Source: Tenacibaculum finnmarkense genomovar ulcerans
GTDB taxonomy: Bacteria; Bacteroidota; Bacteroidia; Flavobacteriales; Flavobacteriaceae
Length of the DNA: 64,000 nt
Direction of reading: 5' to 3'
Assembly (NCBI RefSeq): GCF_900239495.1
Contig: NZ_OENE01000025.1
Location: forward strand, 168,019 to 232,018
Shown: positions 7,238 to 18,138 of the stretch, one piece after another
Layout of the letters: every line of letters starts with the position of its first letter
Position numbering within the stretch: position 1 is the stretch's first letter
Translations under genes and position numbers: made by a program
Notes under the pieces: generated by a model
Seen by the model: the letters and a program-made list of their open reading frames with translations, nothing else
Databases searched by the model: none
Told to the model about the DNA's origin: nothing

Positions 7238-7245
7238 TACTTGAG

Positions 7246-7322
7246 TGGTGACCGCGAAGAGATTCGAACTCCCAACCATCAGAGCCGAAATCTGATATTC
7301 TATCCAGTTGAACTACGCAGCC
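7246..7322 (-). tRNA. tRNA-Arg (anticodon TCG)
   Basis: On the minus strand the acceptor GGCTGCG pairs with CGCGGTC, the anticodon stem is TCAGA/TCTGA with loop TTTCGGC (anticodon TCG, reading CGA), and the T-arm carries GTTCGAATC. CCA is encoded (7246-7248). Its 3' end faces the integrated element, the usual arrangement for a tRNA used as an attachment site; the matching second copy of the tRNA 3' end is not in the window. Confidence 0.92.
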
Positions 7323-7337
7323 ATTTTAACTTAAAAT

Positions 7338-7787
7338 TTAAGCTAATGTTTTTTTAACAATTGCTGATATTGTTGCGCCATCGGCTTTTCCTGCTAATTC
7401 TTTTGATGCCATTCCCATAACTTTCCCCATATCTTTCATTCCTGTTGCCTTTGTTTTGGCAATAACCTCAGCCACTACTTTTGCAATTTCTTCTTCGGAT
7501 AAAGCTTCAGGCAAGAACTGCTCTAAAACTGTTGCTTCTTCAAGTTCTGGTTTTGCTAAATCATCTCTTTTTTGCTCGGTAAAAACAGCGGCACTATCTT
7601 TACGTTGTTTCACTTGTTTTTGAATGATTTTAAGCGCTTCTTCTTCTGATATTTCTGTAGCTGTTCCTGTTTGAGTATTTGCAATCATAAAAGCAGATTT
7701 TAAAGCTCTAAGCGCCGTTAATGCAACGGTATCTTTTGCTTTCATGGCTACTTTCATTTGTTCTATAACTTGTTTTTGCAATCCCAT
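7338..7787 (-). CDS. GatB/YqeY domain-containing protein
   Basis: 149 residues, the full length of stand-alone YqeY proteins, which resemble the C-terminal tRNA-binding-like tail domain of GatB. Typical features are the N-terminal helix LKEQMK-like region (VIEQMKVAMKAKD), TALRALKSAF, KQVKQRKDSA, the LPEALSEEEI hinge and the C-terminal MGKVMGMASKELAGKADG segment. The exact biochemical role of the family is not settled. It follows ftsZ after a terminator-like hairpin and precedes tRNA-Arg, a placement I recall from other flavobacterial dcw clusters. Confidence 0.9.
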   Translation of the reverse strand: MGLQKQVIEQMKVAMKAKDTVALTALRALKSAFMIANTQTGTATEISEEEALKIIQKQVKQRKDSAAVFTEQKRDDLAKPELEEATVLEQFLPEALSEEEIAKVVAEVIAKTKATGMKDMGKVMGMASKELAGKADGATISAIVKKTLA

Positions 7788-7803
7788 TTTTTATTTTTTT
7801 AAG

Positions 7804-7832
7804 TTAAAAAATTCCCGATTAAACGGGAATTT
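7804..7832 (-). terminator. Hairpin between ftsZ and yqeY
   Basis: On the minus strand ATTCCCG (7824-7830) pairs with CGGGAAT (7811-7817) and is followed by a T run; it sits right after the ftsZ stop codon and just before the yqeY start. It probably ends or attenuates the dcw transcript. Confidence 0.7.
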
Positions 7833-7858
7833 CTAAATATTTTCAAAAGATATCTTTA

Positions 7859-9745
7859 TTAATCTACATTATCGTGTAAAAATGAATTATTAGAACGCGA
7901 TAAGTTGTTATTTTCTGTATTTAATTTCGTGTCTGATTTACTAATTGATGAATCAGTATTAATATCGACACCTAATCGTTTATAAGCAGGCTGACGCTCT
8001 ATTTCATCAATATTTTTACCTACCTGATCGTTAAATTTGTAATTATAGCCCTTCATTTTATCACGTCGTTCTTTCGTTCTTTTTTGCAATTCAGAAATGG
8101 TAGTACTTTCTGGAGAAATATCACCTTCAACTGATTCGTTTCTAGGAGTATTTGGCTCTTGCTTGGTTTTCACCTGAAATCTCAACGCTTCTTCAACTTC
8201 TTCTCTAGCTACAGGTTTTGAACTTTTTCCAATGGTAGGCTCTGCATCAAAAGTATCTAAAACATAGCGTTTTTCAACTTGCTGATTTGCTTCTGAGGCA
8301 GTAGGATTTGTATTTTTAATCTCCTTTGATTCGTTACTAGGAGCTTCCGTTTTTGGAGCTACCTCATCATAAGAATTTGTAGGTAAATCAAATAATAAAT
8401 CTTGCTCAAAAGGCTCTTGTGGCACTTCTTTATATTCACTTGCCTGATTGGCTATATTGGTAATAATAAAATCATCTTCAGAAACTGTATCTGGTGTAAT
8501 TTCATCATAGACTACGTTTATAGCGGCTATATTATCTGTAGGTCTGTTTGGCTTAAACCTTGGTACTTCTTGCTCGTCATCATCATCCTTTAAAACAGTA
8601 ACAACCCTACGTGGTGTATCGGTAGAAAGTGCTTCGTTTGCAGAAAGTGGTTCGTTTACACCCAATGCGCCTTGTTTGCGGTTTCCAATAGCACGGGCTG
8701 TAGCATCTTCATCTTCTAAAGTATGAACAATTTTAGGTACCTCTGTATTGGTAATCGTTCCTTGTTGATCGGCTGTAAAACCTGTAGCAACAATGGTTAC
8801 AGAAATACCATCTTCAAGGGTTTCATCCTCTCCAACTCCCATAATAATATTGGCATCATAACCTGCTTCGTCTTGAATATGCTCGTTAATTTCACCTATT
8901 TCATCTAAAGTTACTTCGTTAACTCCTGAAATAATTAACAACAGTACATTTTTAGCACCTGTAATTTTATTATCGTTTAATAACGGAGAATCCAACGCTT
9001 TTACAATAGCATTTTTAGCACGGTTTTCACCTGCTTCTTTTGCTGATCCCATAATAGCAGTTCCACTATTAGAAAGCACTGTTTTGGCATCGTGTAAATC
9101 AATATTTTGTTTGTAGTGATGTGTAATTACCTCTGCAATTCCTTTGGCTGCTGTTGCTAAAACCTCATCGGCTTTAGAAAAACCAGCTTTAAAACCTAAA
9201 TTCCCGTAAACCTCTCTTAATTTATTATTATTAATAACAATAAGAGAATCTACATTTCTGCGAAGTTCATCTATTCCATCTTGTGCTTGCTGACTACGTC
9301 TTCTTCCTTCAAATTGAAACGGCATTGTAACGATTCCTACCGTTAAAATATCCATATCTTTTGCTATTTTAGCAATAATAGGCGCTGCACCAGTACCGGT
9401 ACCACCTCCCATACCAGCGGTAATAAAAACCATTTTGGTATGCGTGCTTAGCATTTGTTGAATTTCTTGAATACTTTCGGCAGCTGCTTGCGCTCCAACA
9501 TCAGGGTTTGCACCCGCACCTAACCCTGAGGTTAAATGTGCACCTAATTGAATTTTATTAGGAATCGGACTGCTTTCTAACGCTTGTGCATCTGTATTAC
9601 AAATTACGAAATCTACTCCGTGAATTTGCTTACTAAACATGTGATCTACAGCATTACTTCCTCCCCCACCAACACCAATCACTTTAATAGCATTCGACTG
9701 TGTTTTTGGCATATCGAATGAAATGTTATTGAATTCTGTGCTCAT
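7859..9745 (-). CDS. ftsZ: Cell division protein FtsZ
   Basis: Tubulin-like GTPase that polymerises into the division ring. Residues about 15-330 are the GTPase core: [12 protein letters not shown] near the N-terminus, the tubulin signature GGGTGTG at about 113-119 and the synergy-loop NIDLHD. The protein is long (628 aa) because of a roughly 290-residue charged, low-complexity linker; the C-terminus [12 protein letters not shown] is the flavobacterial form of the C-terminal peptide that binds FtsA, as I recall it. It follows ftsA after an 85-bp gap with an AAAGGA ribosome-binding-like sequence before the ATG. Last cell-division gene of the dcw transcript. Confidence 0.98.
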   Translation of the reverse strand: MSTEFNNISFDMPKTQSNAIKVIGVGGGGSNAVDHMFSKQIHGVDFVICNTDAQALESSPIPNKIQLGAHLTSGLGAGANPDVGAQAAAESIQEIQQMLSTHTKMVFITAGMGGGTGTGAAPIIAKIAKDMDILTVGIVTMPFQFEGRRRSQQAQDGIDELRRNVDSLIVINNNKLREVYGNLGFKAGFSKADEVLATAAKGIAEVITHHYKQNIDLHDAKTVLSNSGTAIMGSAKEAGENRAKNAIVKALDSPLLNDNKITGAKNVLLLIISGVNEVTLDEIGEINEHIQDEAGYDANIIMGVGEDETLEDGISVTIVATGFTADQQGTITNTEVPKIVHTLEDEDATARAIGNRKQGALGVNEPLSANEALSTDTPRRVVTVLKDDDDEQEVPRFKPNRPTDNIAAINVVYDEITPDTVSEDDFIITNIANQASEYKEVPQEPFEQDLLFDLPTNSYDEVAPKTEAPSNESKEIKNTNPTASEANQQVEKRYVLDTFDAEPTIGKSSKPVAREEVEEALRFQVKTKQEPNTPRNESVEGDISPESTTISELQKRTKERRDKMKGYNYKFNDQVGKNIDEIERQPAYKRLGVDINTDSSISKSDTKLNTENNNLSRSNNSFLHDNVD

Positions 9746-9830
9746 AACTTTCCTTTTTATAATTTTTATTTACACTTCTATTTTGAGGGGATAAAAGGTG
9801 TTTTTAGTTTTGTTTTATTTTTATAATAAC

Positions 9831-11180
9831 TTATTCTGCGTTGTCTAAGAAATCTTTAAATCTTTCTGTAAATTTATCAAAAAAAGATTTAGATTTCTCT
9901 TTCGCTTTATATTTTTCTTGCTTTACCTCTTCTTCTAAAAACGCTTCATTATCGATTTCGTTTTCATCTTCAGATGTTACTGGTTCCTCAGGAATAACCT
10001 CTTCAGGCACTTCTTTTACCTCCTTTTTTAAGCCTTCCATTAGCAAACCGACAGCGGTTGCATATGCTGGGCTAGATAAAGCTTGGTCAGAATCATCTGC
10101 TAAATGCTCATCTGGGTATCCTATACGAACGTCCATTCCTGTTATATATTCTACTAATTGTCGTAAATGTTTTAACTGCGATCCACCACCTGTTAATACA
10201 ATTCCTGCAATTAGTTTTCCTTTTTCGGTTTCATGCCCATAATTTTTTATCTCTAAATATACATGCTCTATAATTTCTTGTACTCTTGCATGAATTATTT
10301 TTGATAAATTTTTAAGGGTAATTTCTTTTGGCTCTCTACCTCTTAAACCAGGTATAGAAACAATTTCTGTTTCTTTATTTTCTCCCGGCCATGCAGATCC
10401 AAATTTCACTTTTAATAACTCTGCTTGCTTTTCAATAATTGAACAGCCTTCTTTTATATCTTCAGTAATTACATTTCCTCCAAAAGGAACTACAGCTGTA
10501 TGACGAATAACACCGTCTTTAAATATGGCTAAATCAGTAGTACCACCACCAATATCAATCAAAGCAACTCCTGCCTCTTTTTCTTCTTGACTTAGTACCG
10601 CTGCTGCCGATGCTAATGGCTCTAAAGTGATTTCTGATAAATTTAAGCCAACACTTTTTACGCATCTGCCAATATTTCTAATAGAAGAAATTTGACCTAC
10701 AACTACATGAAAATTGGCTTCTAATCGTCCGCCATACATCCCGATAGGTTCTTTAATATCTGACTGACTATCTACTTTAAATTCTTGTGGCAAAACATGA
10801 ATAATTTCTTCACCAGGTAACATTACTAATTTATGTACCTGCCCTACCAAACTTTCAATATCGGCATCACTAATTACCACATCAGACTTTTCACGCGTAA
10901 TATAATCACTGTGATGTAAACTTCTAATATGTTGCCCTGCAATACCTACAACTACATTTTCTATAGATTGCCCTGAAATACTTTGCGCTTCATTAACTGC
11001 CTGCTCTATAGATTCAATTGTTTGCGTAATATTGTTTACAACACCACGTTTTACACCTAAACTTTTAGCTTTACCAATACCCAAAACCTCTAATTTATCG
11101 TATTCATTCTTACGACCAATCATTGCTACAATTTTGGTAGTACCAATATCTAAACCAACGGCAATTTTATTGTTTTTCAT
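9831..11180 (-). CDS. ftsA: Cell division protein FtsA
   Basis: Actin-like ATPase that tethers FtsZ to the membrane. The start at 11180 (MKNNKIAVGLDIGTTK) is preferred over an ATG 24 bp upstream because the family begins right at the phosphate-1 motif GLDIGTTK; with it the gene overlaps ftsQ by 14 bp. The SHS2/1C domain follows (about 85-165), then the second phosphate motif LIDIGGGTTDLAIF and the adenosine motif GIVLTGGGSQL. The C-terminus ends in a charged linker and a basic amphipathic helix (SFFDKFTERFKDFL) for membrane attachment. 449 aa. Confidence 0.97.
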   Translation of the reverse strand: MKNNKIAVGLDIGTTKIVAMIGRKNEYDKLEVLGIGKAKSLGVKRGVVNNITQTIESIEQAVNEAQSISGQSIENVVVGIAGQHIRSLHHSDYITREKSDVVISDADIESLVGQVHKLVMLPGEEIIHVLPQEFKVDSQSDIKEPIGMYGGRLEANFHVVVGQISSIRNIGRCVKSVGLNLSEITLEPLASAAAVLSQEEKEAGVALIDIGGGTTDLAIFKDGVIRHTAVVPFGGNVITEDIKEGCSIIEKQAELLKVKFGSAWPGENKETEIVSIPGLRGREPKEITLKNLSKIIHARVQEIIEHVYLEIKNYGHETEKGKLIAGIVLTGGGSQLKHLRQLVEYITGMDVRIGYPDEHLADDSDQALSSPAYATAVGLLMEGLKKEVKEVPEEVIPEEPVTSEDENEIDNEAFLEEEVKQEKYKAKEKSKSFFDKFTERFKDFLDNAE

Positions 11181-11910
11181 CTTGCTTCTGTTTTGTGCAC
11201 ACAACTTGGTTGTGGTATTTTACATTTATTGTCTTATATTTTTTAATTGTTTTATCAATCAATGCTTTATTATAAAATGCGATGAGTTTTTTAAACTTAA
11301 TCGCTTCGTTTTCTAACTTTCCAAAAATTATTTTATAACTACCACTACGAACGGTAAATATATATTCCTTTTCTCTATTTTTTTGAATTGCTACAATTTC
11401 TTTACTAAAAAAATTATAGTTTTCAATTTTTTTTATCAACTGTATTAACGCTGCTATATCTTGCGCATTGCTACTCACTCCTGATATTAACGGCACTCTT
11501 GCCGAAAAATTTGATGATAACGGAATTTCAACGCCAAATTCATCAATATAATAAGACGCATTTTTATTTACAATACGAGCTATTGGTTTACGTTGTTTTA
11601 TCAATGTTTTCAATACACCGTCAATGGTCAAATAAACAGTTGCTTTTTCAACATAAGGATTCCCTAAAACATTCGTTTCTAAAAAATGTAAATTTACCAC
11701 TCTTTTTCGTTGATTTTTAACAAAGCCGCTATTTTGTATTAACATTTTATCAACCATACTGTGCGTCAAAAAGTTATTATCACCCTCTTCAAATTCAACT
11801 ACGGTGTTTTTCACCTCTTTTAAACCGTTTTTATTACTTGTAAATCCATATAAAAACCCTAAAAAAAGCAACAATAAGAAAAAAGATACATATGTAGCCA
11901 GTGTTTTCAT
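11167..11910 (-). CDS. ftsQ: Cell division protein FtsQ
   Basis: Bitopic divisome protein bridging cytoplasmic and periplasmic division proteins. One transmembrane segment at residues about 7-24 (YVSFFLLLLFLGFLYGF) is followed by a periplasmic POTRA-type domain and beta domain, including YVEKATVYLTIDGVL and a YIDEFGVEIPLS segment typical of FtsQ/DivIB. Length 247 aa, normal for Bacteroidota. Its start is 2 bp from the murC stop and its end overlaps ftsA. The weakly conserved sequence is assigned partly by position in the dcw cluster. Confidence 0.9.
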   Translation of the reverse strand: MKTLATYVSFFLLLLFLGFLYGFTSNKNGLKEVKNTVVEFEEGDNNFLTHSMVDKMLIQNSGFVKNQRKRVVNLHFLETNVLGNPYVEKATVYLTIDGVLKTLIKQRKPIARIVNKNASYYIDEFGVEIPLSSNFSARVPLISGVSSNAQDIAALIQLIKKIENYNFFSKEIVAIQKNREKEYIFTVRSGSYKIIFGKLENEAIKFKKLIAFYNKALIDKTIKKYKTINVKYHNQVVCTKQKQDEKQ

Positions 11911-11912
11911 CG

Positions 11913-13271
11913 TTAATTTTTATGTTTATTTTTATTTTTTTGGACCAAATCATCTCTTATACCAGCTACTAATAAACCGATATCGCCCGCACCAATCATA
12001 ACTATGATATTAGACCCATTTTTCAAAATTTCGTCACTTAATTTATCCTTCGAAATTAACGTTTTATTTTTTAATTTCACCTGTTCTAATAACCAAGATG
12101 ATGTTACCCCTTTTATAGGTAATTCTCTTGCAGGATAAATATCTAACAAAAGTAAGTCATCAAACCTCGAAAGAGCCTGGGCAAAATCAGTTACAAAATC
12201 TTTTGTTCTGCTAAATAAATGCGGCTGAAAAACTCCTAATATTTTTTGATTCGGATACATTTCTCTTACTGAACTAATTACAGCATTTATTTCCGTTGGA
12301 TGATGCGCATAATCATCTATCAATACTAAATTTTCTGTTTTAATCTTATAGGAAAACCTACGCTGAACGCCCGTAAAAGTTTTCAACTGATTTTTAATAT
12401 CTTCTAACGTAACACCATAAACATCTGCCATTGCTAAAGCAGCTAAAGCGTTCATCATGTTGTGTTTTCCTGGTAAATTAAAGGTAATATTTTTTATAGT
12501 TTCTGTAGGAGTATCTACATCAAAAACATAAGCACCTGTTCCTATTTTTACGTTATATGCCCTATAATCGGCAGCTTCATTTATCGCATAAGTTAACCCT
12601 TTTAATGGCAGTCCTTTTGCTACAATTAAAGTATCAGAAACCTTATTTGCAAAGGCTTTAAAAGATTCTTGTAGCATTTCATTTTCACCATAAATATCTA
12701 AATGATCGGCATCCATAGAAGTAATACAAGCAATATTTGGCGATAATTTTAAAAACGATCTATCAAATTCATCAGCCTCTACAACCGATATTTTATCTTC
12801 TCCTAAAATTAAATTTGAATTGTAATTTTCTGAAATTCCGCCTAAAAAAGACGTGGCTTTTTCAGGCTGCATAATATGCCCTAAAATTGCCGATGTTGTT
12901 GTTTTACCATGCGTTCCTGCAACAGCTAAACATTGAGTATTTTTGGTAATTTCACCTAAAATTTCAGCCCTTTTTAAAATCGTAAAGCCATTCTTTTTAA
13001 AATAAGTCAATTCTTGATGTGTACTCGGAATTGCGGGTGTGTAAACAACCAGTGTTTTTTGAGTATCTAAACAAGAAAGCGGTATGTTTTCCACTCCATC
13101 TTCAAAGTGAATTTTTACGCCAATAGTTGCTAATTTTTTAGTAATCGGGCTTGGCGTTTTATCGTAACCAAATACGTTTTTTCCGTTTACAGAAAAATAA
13201 CGCGCAATTGCACTCATACCAATTCCTCCAATTCCTATAAAATAGACGTTATGTATTTCTTTTAAATTCAC
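11913..13271 (-). CDS. murC: UDP-N-acetylmuramate--L-alanine ligase MurC
   Basis: Cytoplasmic ATP-dependent ligase adding L-Ala to UDP-MurNAc, the first step of stem peptide synthesis. N-terminal Rossmann-like UDP-binding domain (YFIGIGGIGMSAIAR), central ATPase domain with P-loop AGTHGKTTTSAI and the VEADEFDRSF metal/ATP region, and C-terminal domain with YAHHPTEI. 452 aa, standard length. Separated from murG by 3 bp and from ftsQ by 2 bp. Confidence 0.97.
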   Translation of the reverse strand: MNLKEIHNVYFIGIGGIGMSAIARYFSVNGKNVFGYDKTPSPITKKLATIGVKIHFEDGVENIPLSCLDTQKTLVVYTPAIPSTHQELTYFKKNGFTILKRAEILGEITKNTQCLAVAGTHGKTTTSAILGHIMQPEKATSFLGGISENYNSNLILGEDKISVVEADEFDRSFLKLSPNIACITSMDADHLDIYGENEMLQESFKAFANKVSDTLIVAKGLPLKGLTYAINEAADYRAYNVKIGTGAYVFDVDTPTETIKNITFNLPGKHNMMNALAALAMADVYGVTLEDIKNQLKTFTGVQRRFSYKIKTENLVLIDDYAHHPTEINAVISSVREMYPNQKILGVFQPHLFSRTKDFVTDFAQALSRFDDLLLLDIYPARELPIKGVTSSWLLEQVKLKNKTLISKDKLSDEILKNGSNIIVMIGAGDIGLLVAGIRDDLVQKNKNKHKN

Positions 13272-13274
13272 TAA

Positions 13275-14366
13275 TTAATTAATTAATTTTTCTATTTCGT
13301 TAACAATATCTCTTGTTGCCTTTGGCAATGCCAATTTTTTCATATTTCTACTTAAATCGGCTTGTTTTTTGGTATCTTTTAACAATATTTCCAATACTTT
13401 TGAAAATTCTGTCAGTTCTTTTTCTACCACCAAAATCGCGCCATTTTTATCAACAATTGCTTTGGCATTTTTAGTTTGATGATCTTCCGCTACATTTGGC
13501 GACGGAATAAAAACAGTAGGCTTACCAACAATACATAATTCAGAAACCGAACTTGCTCCTGCTCTTGATATTATAAAATCGGCAGCAGCATACGCTAAAT
13601 CCATTTTATTTAAAAAGGCATGAACTTGCACGTTTTCTAAATTATTATAACGCTTATAATCGTCAATATAAAGTTTTCCACACTGCCAAATTAACTGCAC
13701 GTTTTGAGCCTTAAAAAAATCTAAATTTGCTTCAATTAATTCATTTATTTTTCGAGCGCCTAAGCTTCCTCCTAAAATTAAAATTGTTTTTTTAGTTTTA
13801 TTTAATTTAAAAAAAGTTTTTCCTTCGGATGTTTTCTCGGTAATGTTCAATAAATCTTGTCGTACGGGATTTCCTGTTTTGATAATTTTATCCTTCGAAA
13901 AAAAACGCTCTAAACCATCGTAAGCAACACATATTTTATGCGCTTTTTTACTTAGTAATTTATTGGTAATTCCTGGGTAAGAATTTTGTTCTTGCACCAG
14001 GGTTGGAATGTTTTTTTTACCGGCAACCATTAATGTTGGTCCGCTTGCAAAACCACCTGTTCCAATGGCAATATCTGGCTTAAATTTTTTAATAATAACG
14101 TGTGCTTTCCATAAACTATGGACTAATTTCACAGGAAAAAGTAAATTTTTAAAGGTAATTTTTCTTTGGATTCCTGAAATCCATAATCCTTTAATTTCAT
14201 AGCCAGCTTCCGGAACTTTTTGCATTTCCATTTTATCTGAAGCACCAACAAACAAAATTTTTGCCGATGGATAACGCTCTTTTATTTCGTTTGCAATGGC
14301 AATCGCTGGGTAAATATGCCCTCCAGTTCCACCGCCGCTTATAATCACATTAATCGACTGTTTCAT
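13275..14366 (-). CDS. murG: Undecaprenyldiphospho-muramoylpentapeptide beta-N-acetylglucosaminyltransferase MurG
   Basis: Peripheral membrane GT-B glycosyltransferase that turns lipid I into lipid II by adding GlcNAc. N-terminal glycine-rich loop [16 protein letters not shown], second glycine loop [11 protein letters not shown], and the donor-binding region [14 protein letters not shown] with [10 protein letters not shown] downstream are all present. 363 aa. Its start overlaps the end of ftsW by 17 bp. Confidence 0.97.
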   Translation of the reverse strand: MKQSINVIISGGGTGGHIYPAIAIANEIKERYPSAKILFVGASDKMEMQKVPEAGYEIKGLWISGIQRKITFKNLLFPVKLVHSLWKAHVIIKKFKPDIAIGTGGFASGPTLMVAGKKNIPTLVQEQNSYPGITNKLLSKKAHKICVAYDGLERFFSKDKIIKTGNPVRQDLLNITEKTSEGKTFFKLNKTKKTILILGGSLGARKINELIEANLDFFKAQNVQLIWQCGKLYIDDYKRYNNLENVQVHAFLNKMDLAYAAADFIISRAGASSVSELCIVGKPTVFIPSPNVAEDHQTKNAKAIVDKNGAILVVEKELTEFSKVLEILLKDTKKQADLSRNMKKLALPKATRDIVNEIEKLIN

Positions 14367-15543
14367 GTAAAATATTTAAAGGATTATCATCTAAAATAGC
14401 TTCTTCTGTTTCATTTTGAGAAGCACTCACGCTTAATATCATTCCTAAGGCAAAACAGGTCATCCAAATAGATGTACCTCCACTACTAATTAACGGAAGT
14501 GTTTGCCCAGTTACAGGTAATATATTTACGGCAACTGCCATATTAACCATTGCTTGAAATACAATTGGTATTCCAACGGCAAGCACCATTAGTGTACCAA
14601 AAATAGTCGTTGTTTGTTTAGCGGTAATTAAAATTCTTAATAATAATACCAGATAAATAACGACAATTACCACAGCACCTACAAGCCCCCATTCTTCAAT
14701 AATAATGGCATATATAAAATCGGAAGAAGACTGTGGTAAAAAATTTTTCTGCACACTTTTACCCGGGCCTTTTCCTATCACCCCACCTGTTACGATGGCT
14801 ATTTTTGCTTTTTCTACTTGATAATTTTCTTTTATATCTGTTTTATAAAATCCTTCAATCCTACTTTGCCAGGTATTTACACGATTTGGCATTACCCCTG
14901 GGAAAGCCTTTGCTACCAGTACAAAAAACACCAATGAAAGAACCCCTATACCAATCACATTACCAATATATTTTAATGGATATCCTCCAATAAAAGTTAA
15001 TAGCAATACCATTAAAAACAGAAGTGCTGTTGTTGAAAAGTTTGCCGGAAGTATTAAAAATAAAATTAAAGAAACAGGCAGCCATAATTGCAACAAACTT
15101 TCTTTAAAGTTTATAAATTTTTCTTTATTCTTTGCCAAATACCTTGAAACGTAGGTCATCAAGACCAATCCTGCTAAAGTAGAAGTTTGAAAACCGATGC
15201 CTACAAACGGAATCCGAATCCATCTACTAGCATTTGCACCGCCTATTATTTTTCCTTGTGCCAAGGTAAATATCAATAATAAAACAACTACGGGAAGCAT
15301 TAAAACTGCCGCACCACTAAAATACCTGTACGGAATTTTATGAACGCCATAAATAACGGCAAAACCAGTTATTAATAAGACAACATGTTTCATCAAATGT
15401 CCTAGCGTAGAGCCATTACCAACCACGTAAACTAAGTTCGTACTTGCGCTATATATAGGCATAAATGAAAATATTGCTAGCAATGCCACAATAGCCCAAA
15501 TAGTTCTATCTCCTTTTATTTGCTTAAAAATAGTTTTAATCAA
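14350..15543 (-). CDS. ftsW: Lipid II polymerase / division protein FtsW (SEDS family)
   Basis: Integral membrane glycosyltransferase polymerising septal peptidoglycan together with the FtsI-type PBP. About ten hydrophobic segments; SEDS hallmarks include [12 protein letters not shown], the conserved [19 protein letters not shown] loop, AIIIEEWG and the C-terminal [10 protein letters not shown] motif. 397 aa. FtsW rather than RodA is supported by its position between murD and murG. Confidence 0.96.
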   Translation of the reverse strand: MIKTIFKQIKGDRTIWAIVALLAIFSFMPIYSASTNLVYVVGNGSTLGHLMKHVVLLITGFAVIYGVHKIPYRYFSGAAVLMLPVVVLLLIFTLAQGKIIGGANASRWIRIPFVGIGFQTSTLAGLVLMTYVSRYLAKNKEKFINFKESLLQLWLPVSLILFLILPANFSTTALLFLMVLLLTFIGGYPLKYIGNVIGIGVLSLVFFVLVAKAFPGVMPNRVNTWQSRIEGFYKTDIKENYQVEKAKIAIVTGGVIGKGPGKSVQKNFLPQSSSDFIYAIIIEEWGLVGAVVIVVIYLVLLLRILITAKQTTTIFGTLMVLAVGIPIVFQAMVNMAVAVNILPVTGQTLPLISSGGTSIWMTCFALGMILSVSASQNETEEAILDDNPLNILHETVD

Positions 15544-15554
15544 TCAGTTTGGTT

Positions 15555-16910
15555 TTATAAATTTTTAATTGCTTCTTTAAATTTTGTGCCTCTATCTTGA
15601 TAGTTTTTAAATAAATCAAAACTCGCACATGCTGGCGATAACAAAACAGTATCGCCTGAATTTGCTAATTTACTTGCAACTGCCACTGCTTTATCGGCTG
15701 TTTTAGTTTCAATAATAACAGTAACAATATTATCAAATGTTTCTATAATTTTTTGATTATTTTCTCCTAAGCAAACAATCGCTTTTACCTTTTGTTTTAC
15801 GAATGGCAATAATTCGGTGTAATCATTTCCTTTATCAACACCACCAACAACCCAAATTATTGGAGTTTTCACACATTCTAGTGCATAAAAAACAGCATTC
15901 ACATTGGTTGCTTTACTATCGTTAATAAATTGTACACCGTTTATTTTTTCTACATATTCTAAGCGATGCTCAACAGCTTTAAAATTTGACAAACTTTTAG
16001 CAATTCCATCAGTACTTACTGCTAATAATTTTGCAGTTATTGCAGCTGACATTGCATTTTTGATATTATGTTTCCCTTTTAATGCAAGCTTGTCAATTTT
16101 AATTAAAACTGCTTCTTCATCCTTTTTTTCTTCGGATGAGTTTACCTTTAAAATAACGGTATCATTTCTTAAAAAAGCCCCGTAAGTTAATTCTCTTTCT
16201 ATTGAAAACGGAATTTTTTGAGCTGCTGTATGGTTATTACTTAACCAGCTTTCGATAGCTTTATCATCGGCATCATAAATTAAAAAATCGGTTGCTTTTT
16301 GATTTTTTGTAATGCGAAATTTTGAATTGATATAATTTTCATACTTATAATCATACCTATCTAAATGATCGGGTGATATATTGGTAATAATTGCAATATG
16401 TGGGCTAAAATCAATAATTCCATCTAACTGAAAGCTACTCAATTCTAACACGTAATTTTCAGGTGATTTTTCAGCCACTAACTGCGCAAAACTATCGCCA
16501 ATATTACCACCTACACAAACATTTAAACCTGCATTTTTAAGCAAATGACCTGTTAATAATGTGGTCGTAGTTTTTCCGTTTGAACCTGTAATTCCTATTA
16601 TTTTAGCTGCGGTATATTTTGCGGCAAATTCAATTTCAGAAACCACTTTTATACCTTTTAAAATTAACGCTTGTATTAGCGCTATTTTATCAGGTATTCC
16701 TGGGCTTTTCATAACAATATCTGCATTAAAAATTGCCGATTCGGTATGTTTATTTTCTTCGAAATTAATATGCTGCTCTAAAAGTACTTTTTTATATTTT
16801 TCAGCAATCGTTCCTTTATCAGAAACAAAAACCTCAAAACCTTTTTGCTTACCCAATAATGCCGTTCCAACACCACTTTCTCCACCGCCAAGAATAACCA
16901 ACCTTTTCAT
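15555..16910 (-). CDS. murD: UDP-N-acetylmuramoyl-L-alanine--D-glutamate ligase MurD
   Basis: Cytoplasmic ligase adding D-Glu to UDP-MurNAc-L-Ala. N-terminal nucleotide-binding domain (VILGGGESGVGTAL), P-loop GITGSNGKTTTTLL at about 110, LELSSFQLD, NISPDHLDRY, and C-terminal FINDSKATN with SPACASFDLFKNYQDRG. 451 aa. One base separates it from mraY. Confidence 0.97.
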   Translation of the reverse strand: MKRLVILGGGESGVGTALLGKQKGFEVFVSDKGTIAEKYKKVLLEQHINFEENKHTESAIFNADIVMKSPGIPDKIALIQALILKGIKVVSEIEFAAKYTAAKIIGITGSNGKTTTTLLTGHLLKNAGLNVCVGGNIGDSFAQLVAEKSPENYVLELSSFQLDGIIDFSPHIAIITNISPDHLDRYDYKYENYINSKFRITKNQKATDFLIYDADDKAIESWLSNNHTAAQKIPFSIERELTYGAFLRNDTVILKVNSSEEKKDEEAVLIKIDKLALKGKHNIKNAMSAAITAKLLAVSTDGIAKSLSNFKAVEHRLEYVEKINGVQFINDSKATNVNAVFYALECVKTPIIWVVGGVDKGNDYTELLPFVKQKVKAIVCLGENNQKIIETFDNIVTVIIETKTADKAVAVASKLANSGDTVLLSPACASFDLFKNYQDRGTKFKEAIKNL

Positions 16911-16911
16911 A

Positions 16912-18138
16912 TTATCTTAATTTTAAGGTTACAATGGTTAAAACTGCTAGTAAAATTCCAACAATCCAAAAACGAGTTACTATTTTACTTTCGTGGTAAT
17001 TTAATTTTTGATAATGATGATGTAATGGTGCCATCTTAAAAATACGTCTTCCTTCGCCAAACCTCTTTTTGGTATATTTAAAGTAAAAAACTTGAAGTAT
17101 TACCGATAAATTTTCCACTACAAAAATACCTGCTAATATTGGCAATAGCAATTCTTTACGAATAGCAATAGCAATTACGGCTATAATTCCACCGATTGTT
17201 AAACTTCCTGTATCGCCCATAAAAACTTGGGCAGGATAGGTATTATACCAAAGAAAACCGATTAAAGCACCCGCAAAAGCGAATATAAAAACCGTCATTT
17301 CACCCGAATTAGGAATATACATGACATCTAAATAATCGGCAAAAATGATATTTCCTGAAACCCAAGCAAATATTGCCAAAGCAATTACCATAATTGCAGA
17401 AGTTCCTGCGGCAAGCCCATCTATTCCGTCGGTTAAATTAGCACCGTTTGAAATTCCTGTTACAATAAAAACAACGACGAATATAAATACAATCCAACCG
17501 TATTTTTGATAATCATCACCTAAAAAACTAAGTGCTTTTGCATAGTCTAACTCATTATTTTTTAAAAAAGGAACGGTTGTTTTTGTTGATTTATGCGCCT
17601 CTCCAAATACCTTTATCTTACCATTAACTTGTTCTGTTTGCTGACTAGCAGGAAGCTGTTCTTTCATGGTAACATTTGGATGAAAATACAACATAGACCC
17701 AACAATAATACCTAAACCAACCTGTCCTAGCACTTTAAAGCGCCCTTTTAAACCTGCTTTATCCTTTTTAAACACTTTTATATAATCATCTGTAAAACCG
17801 ATAAGCCCCATCCAAATAGTGGTTATCAATAAAATAATGATGTAGATATTTTCTAGTTTTGCCAATAATAATACCGGAACTAAAGTAGCAAGGATAATAA
17901 TAAGCCCTCCCATTGTTGGTGTTCCTGCTTTTTGAACCTGTCCTGCTAAACCTAAATCACGTACCGTTTCGCCAATTTGCAATGTTCTTAAAAAGTTGAT
18001 AATTCGTTTTCCAAAAATAGTAGAAATTAACAATGACATAATAAAAGCCATTGCTGCACGAAAGGTAATAAACTGAAAAACACTAGCGCCTGTTAGGTTA
18101 AATTCACTTTCTAAATATTGAAATATATAATATAGCAT
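16912..18138 (-). CDS. mraY: Phospho-N-acetylmuramoyl-pentapeptide-transferase MraY
   Basis: Integral membrane enzyme making lipid I from UDP-MurNAc-pentapeptide and undecaprenyl phosphate. Hallmarks: [11 protein letters not shown], the aspartates of [41 protein letters not shown] and the C-terminal MAPLHHHYQ. At 408 aa it is longer than the E. coli enzyme because of a loop at about 155-205 (containing [20 protein letters not shown]), an insertion I associate with Bacteroidota. Its stop codon is immediately followed (reading leftward) by murD. Confidence 0.97.
   Translation of the reverse strand: MLYYIFQYLESEFNLTGASVFQFITFRAAMAFIMSLLISTIFGKRIINFLRTLQIGETVRDLGLAGQVQKAGTPTMGGLIIILATLVPVLLLAKLENIYIIILLITTIWMGLIGFTDDYIKVFKKDKAGLKGRFKVLGQVGLGIIVGSMLYFHPNVTMKEQLPASQQTEQVNGKIKVFGEAHKSTKTTVPFLKNNELDYAKALSFLGDDYQKYGWIVFIFVVVFIVTGISNGANLTDGIDGLAAGTSAIMVIALAIFAWVSGNIIFADYLDVMYIPNSGEMTVFIFAFAGALIGFLWYNTYPAQVFMGDTGSLTIGGIIAVIAIAIRKELLLPILAGIFVVENLSVILQVFYFKYTKKRFGEGRRIFKMAPLHHHYQKLNYHESKIVTRFWIVGILLAVLTIVTLKLR

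Noticed and set aside
1..7245. Filamentous or tailed prophage
   Set aside because: The gene II/X-like rep suggests a phage, but no coat, assembly (Zot-like) or terminase protein is visible among the ORFs.
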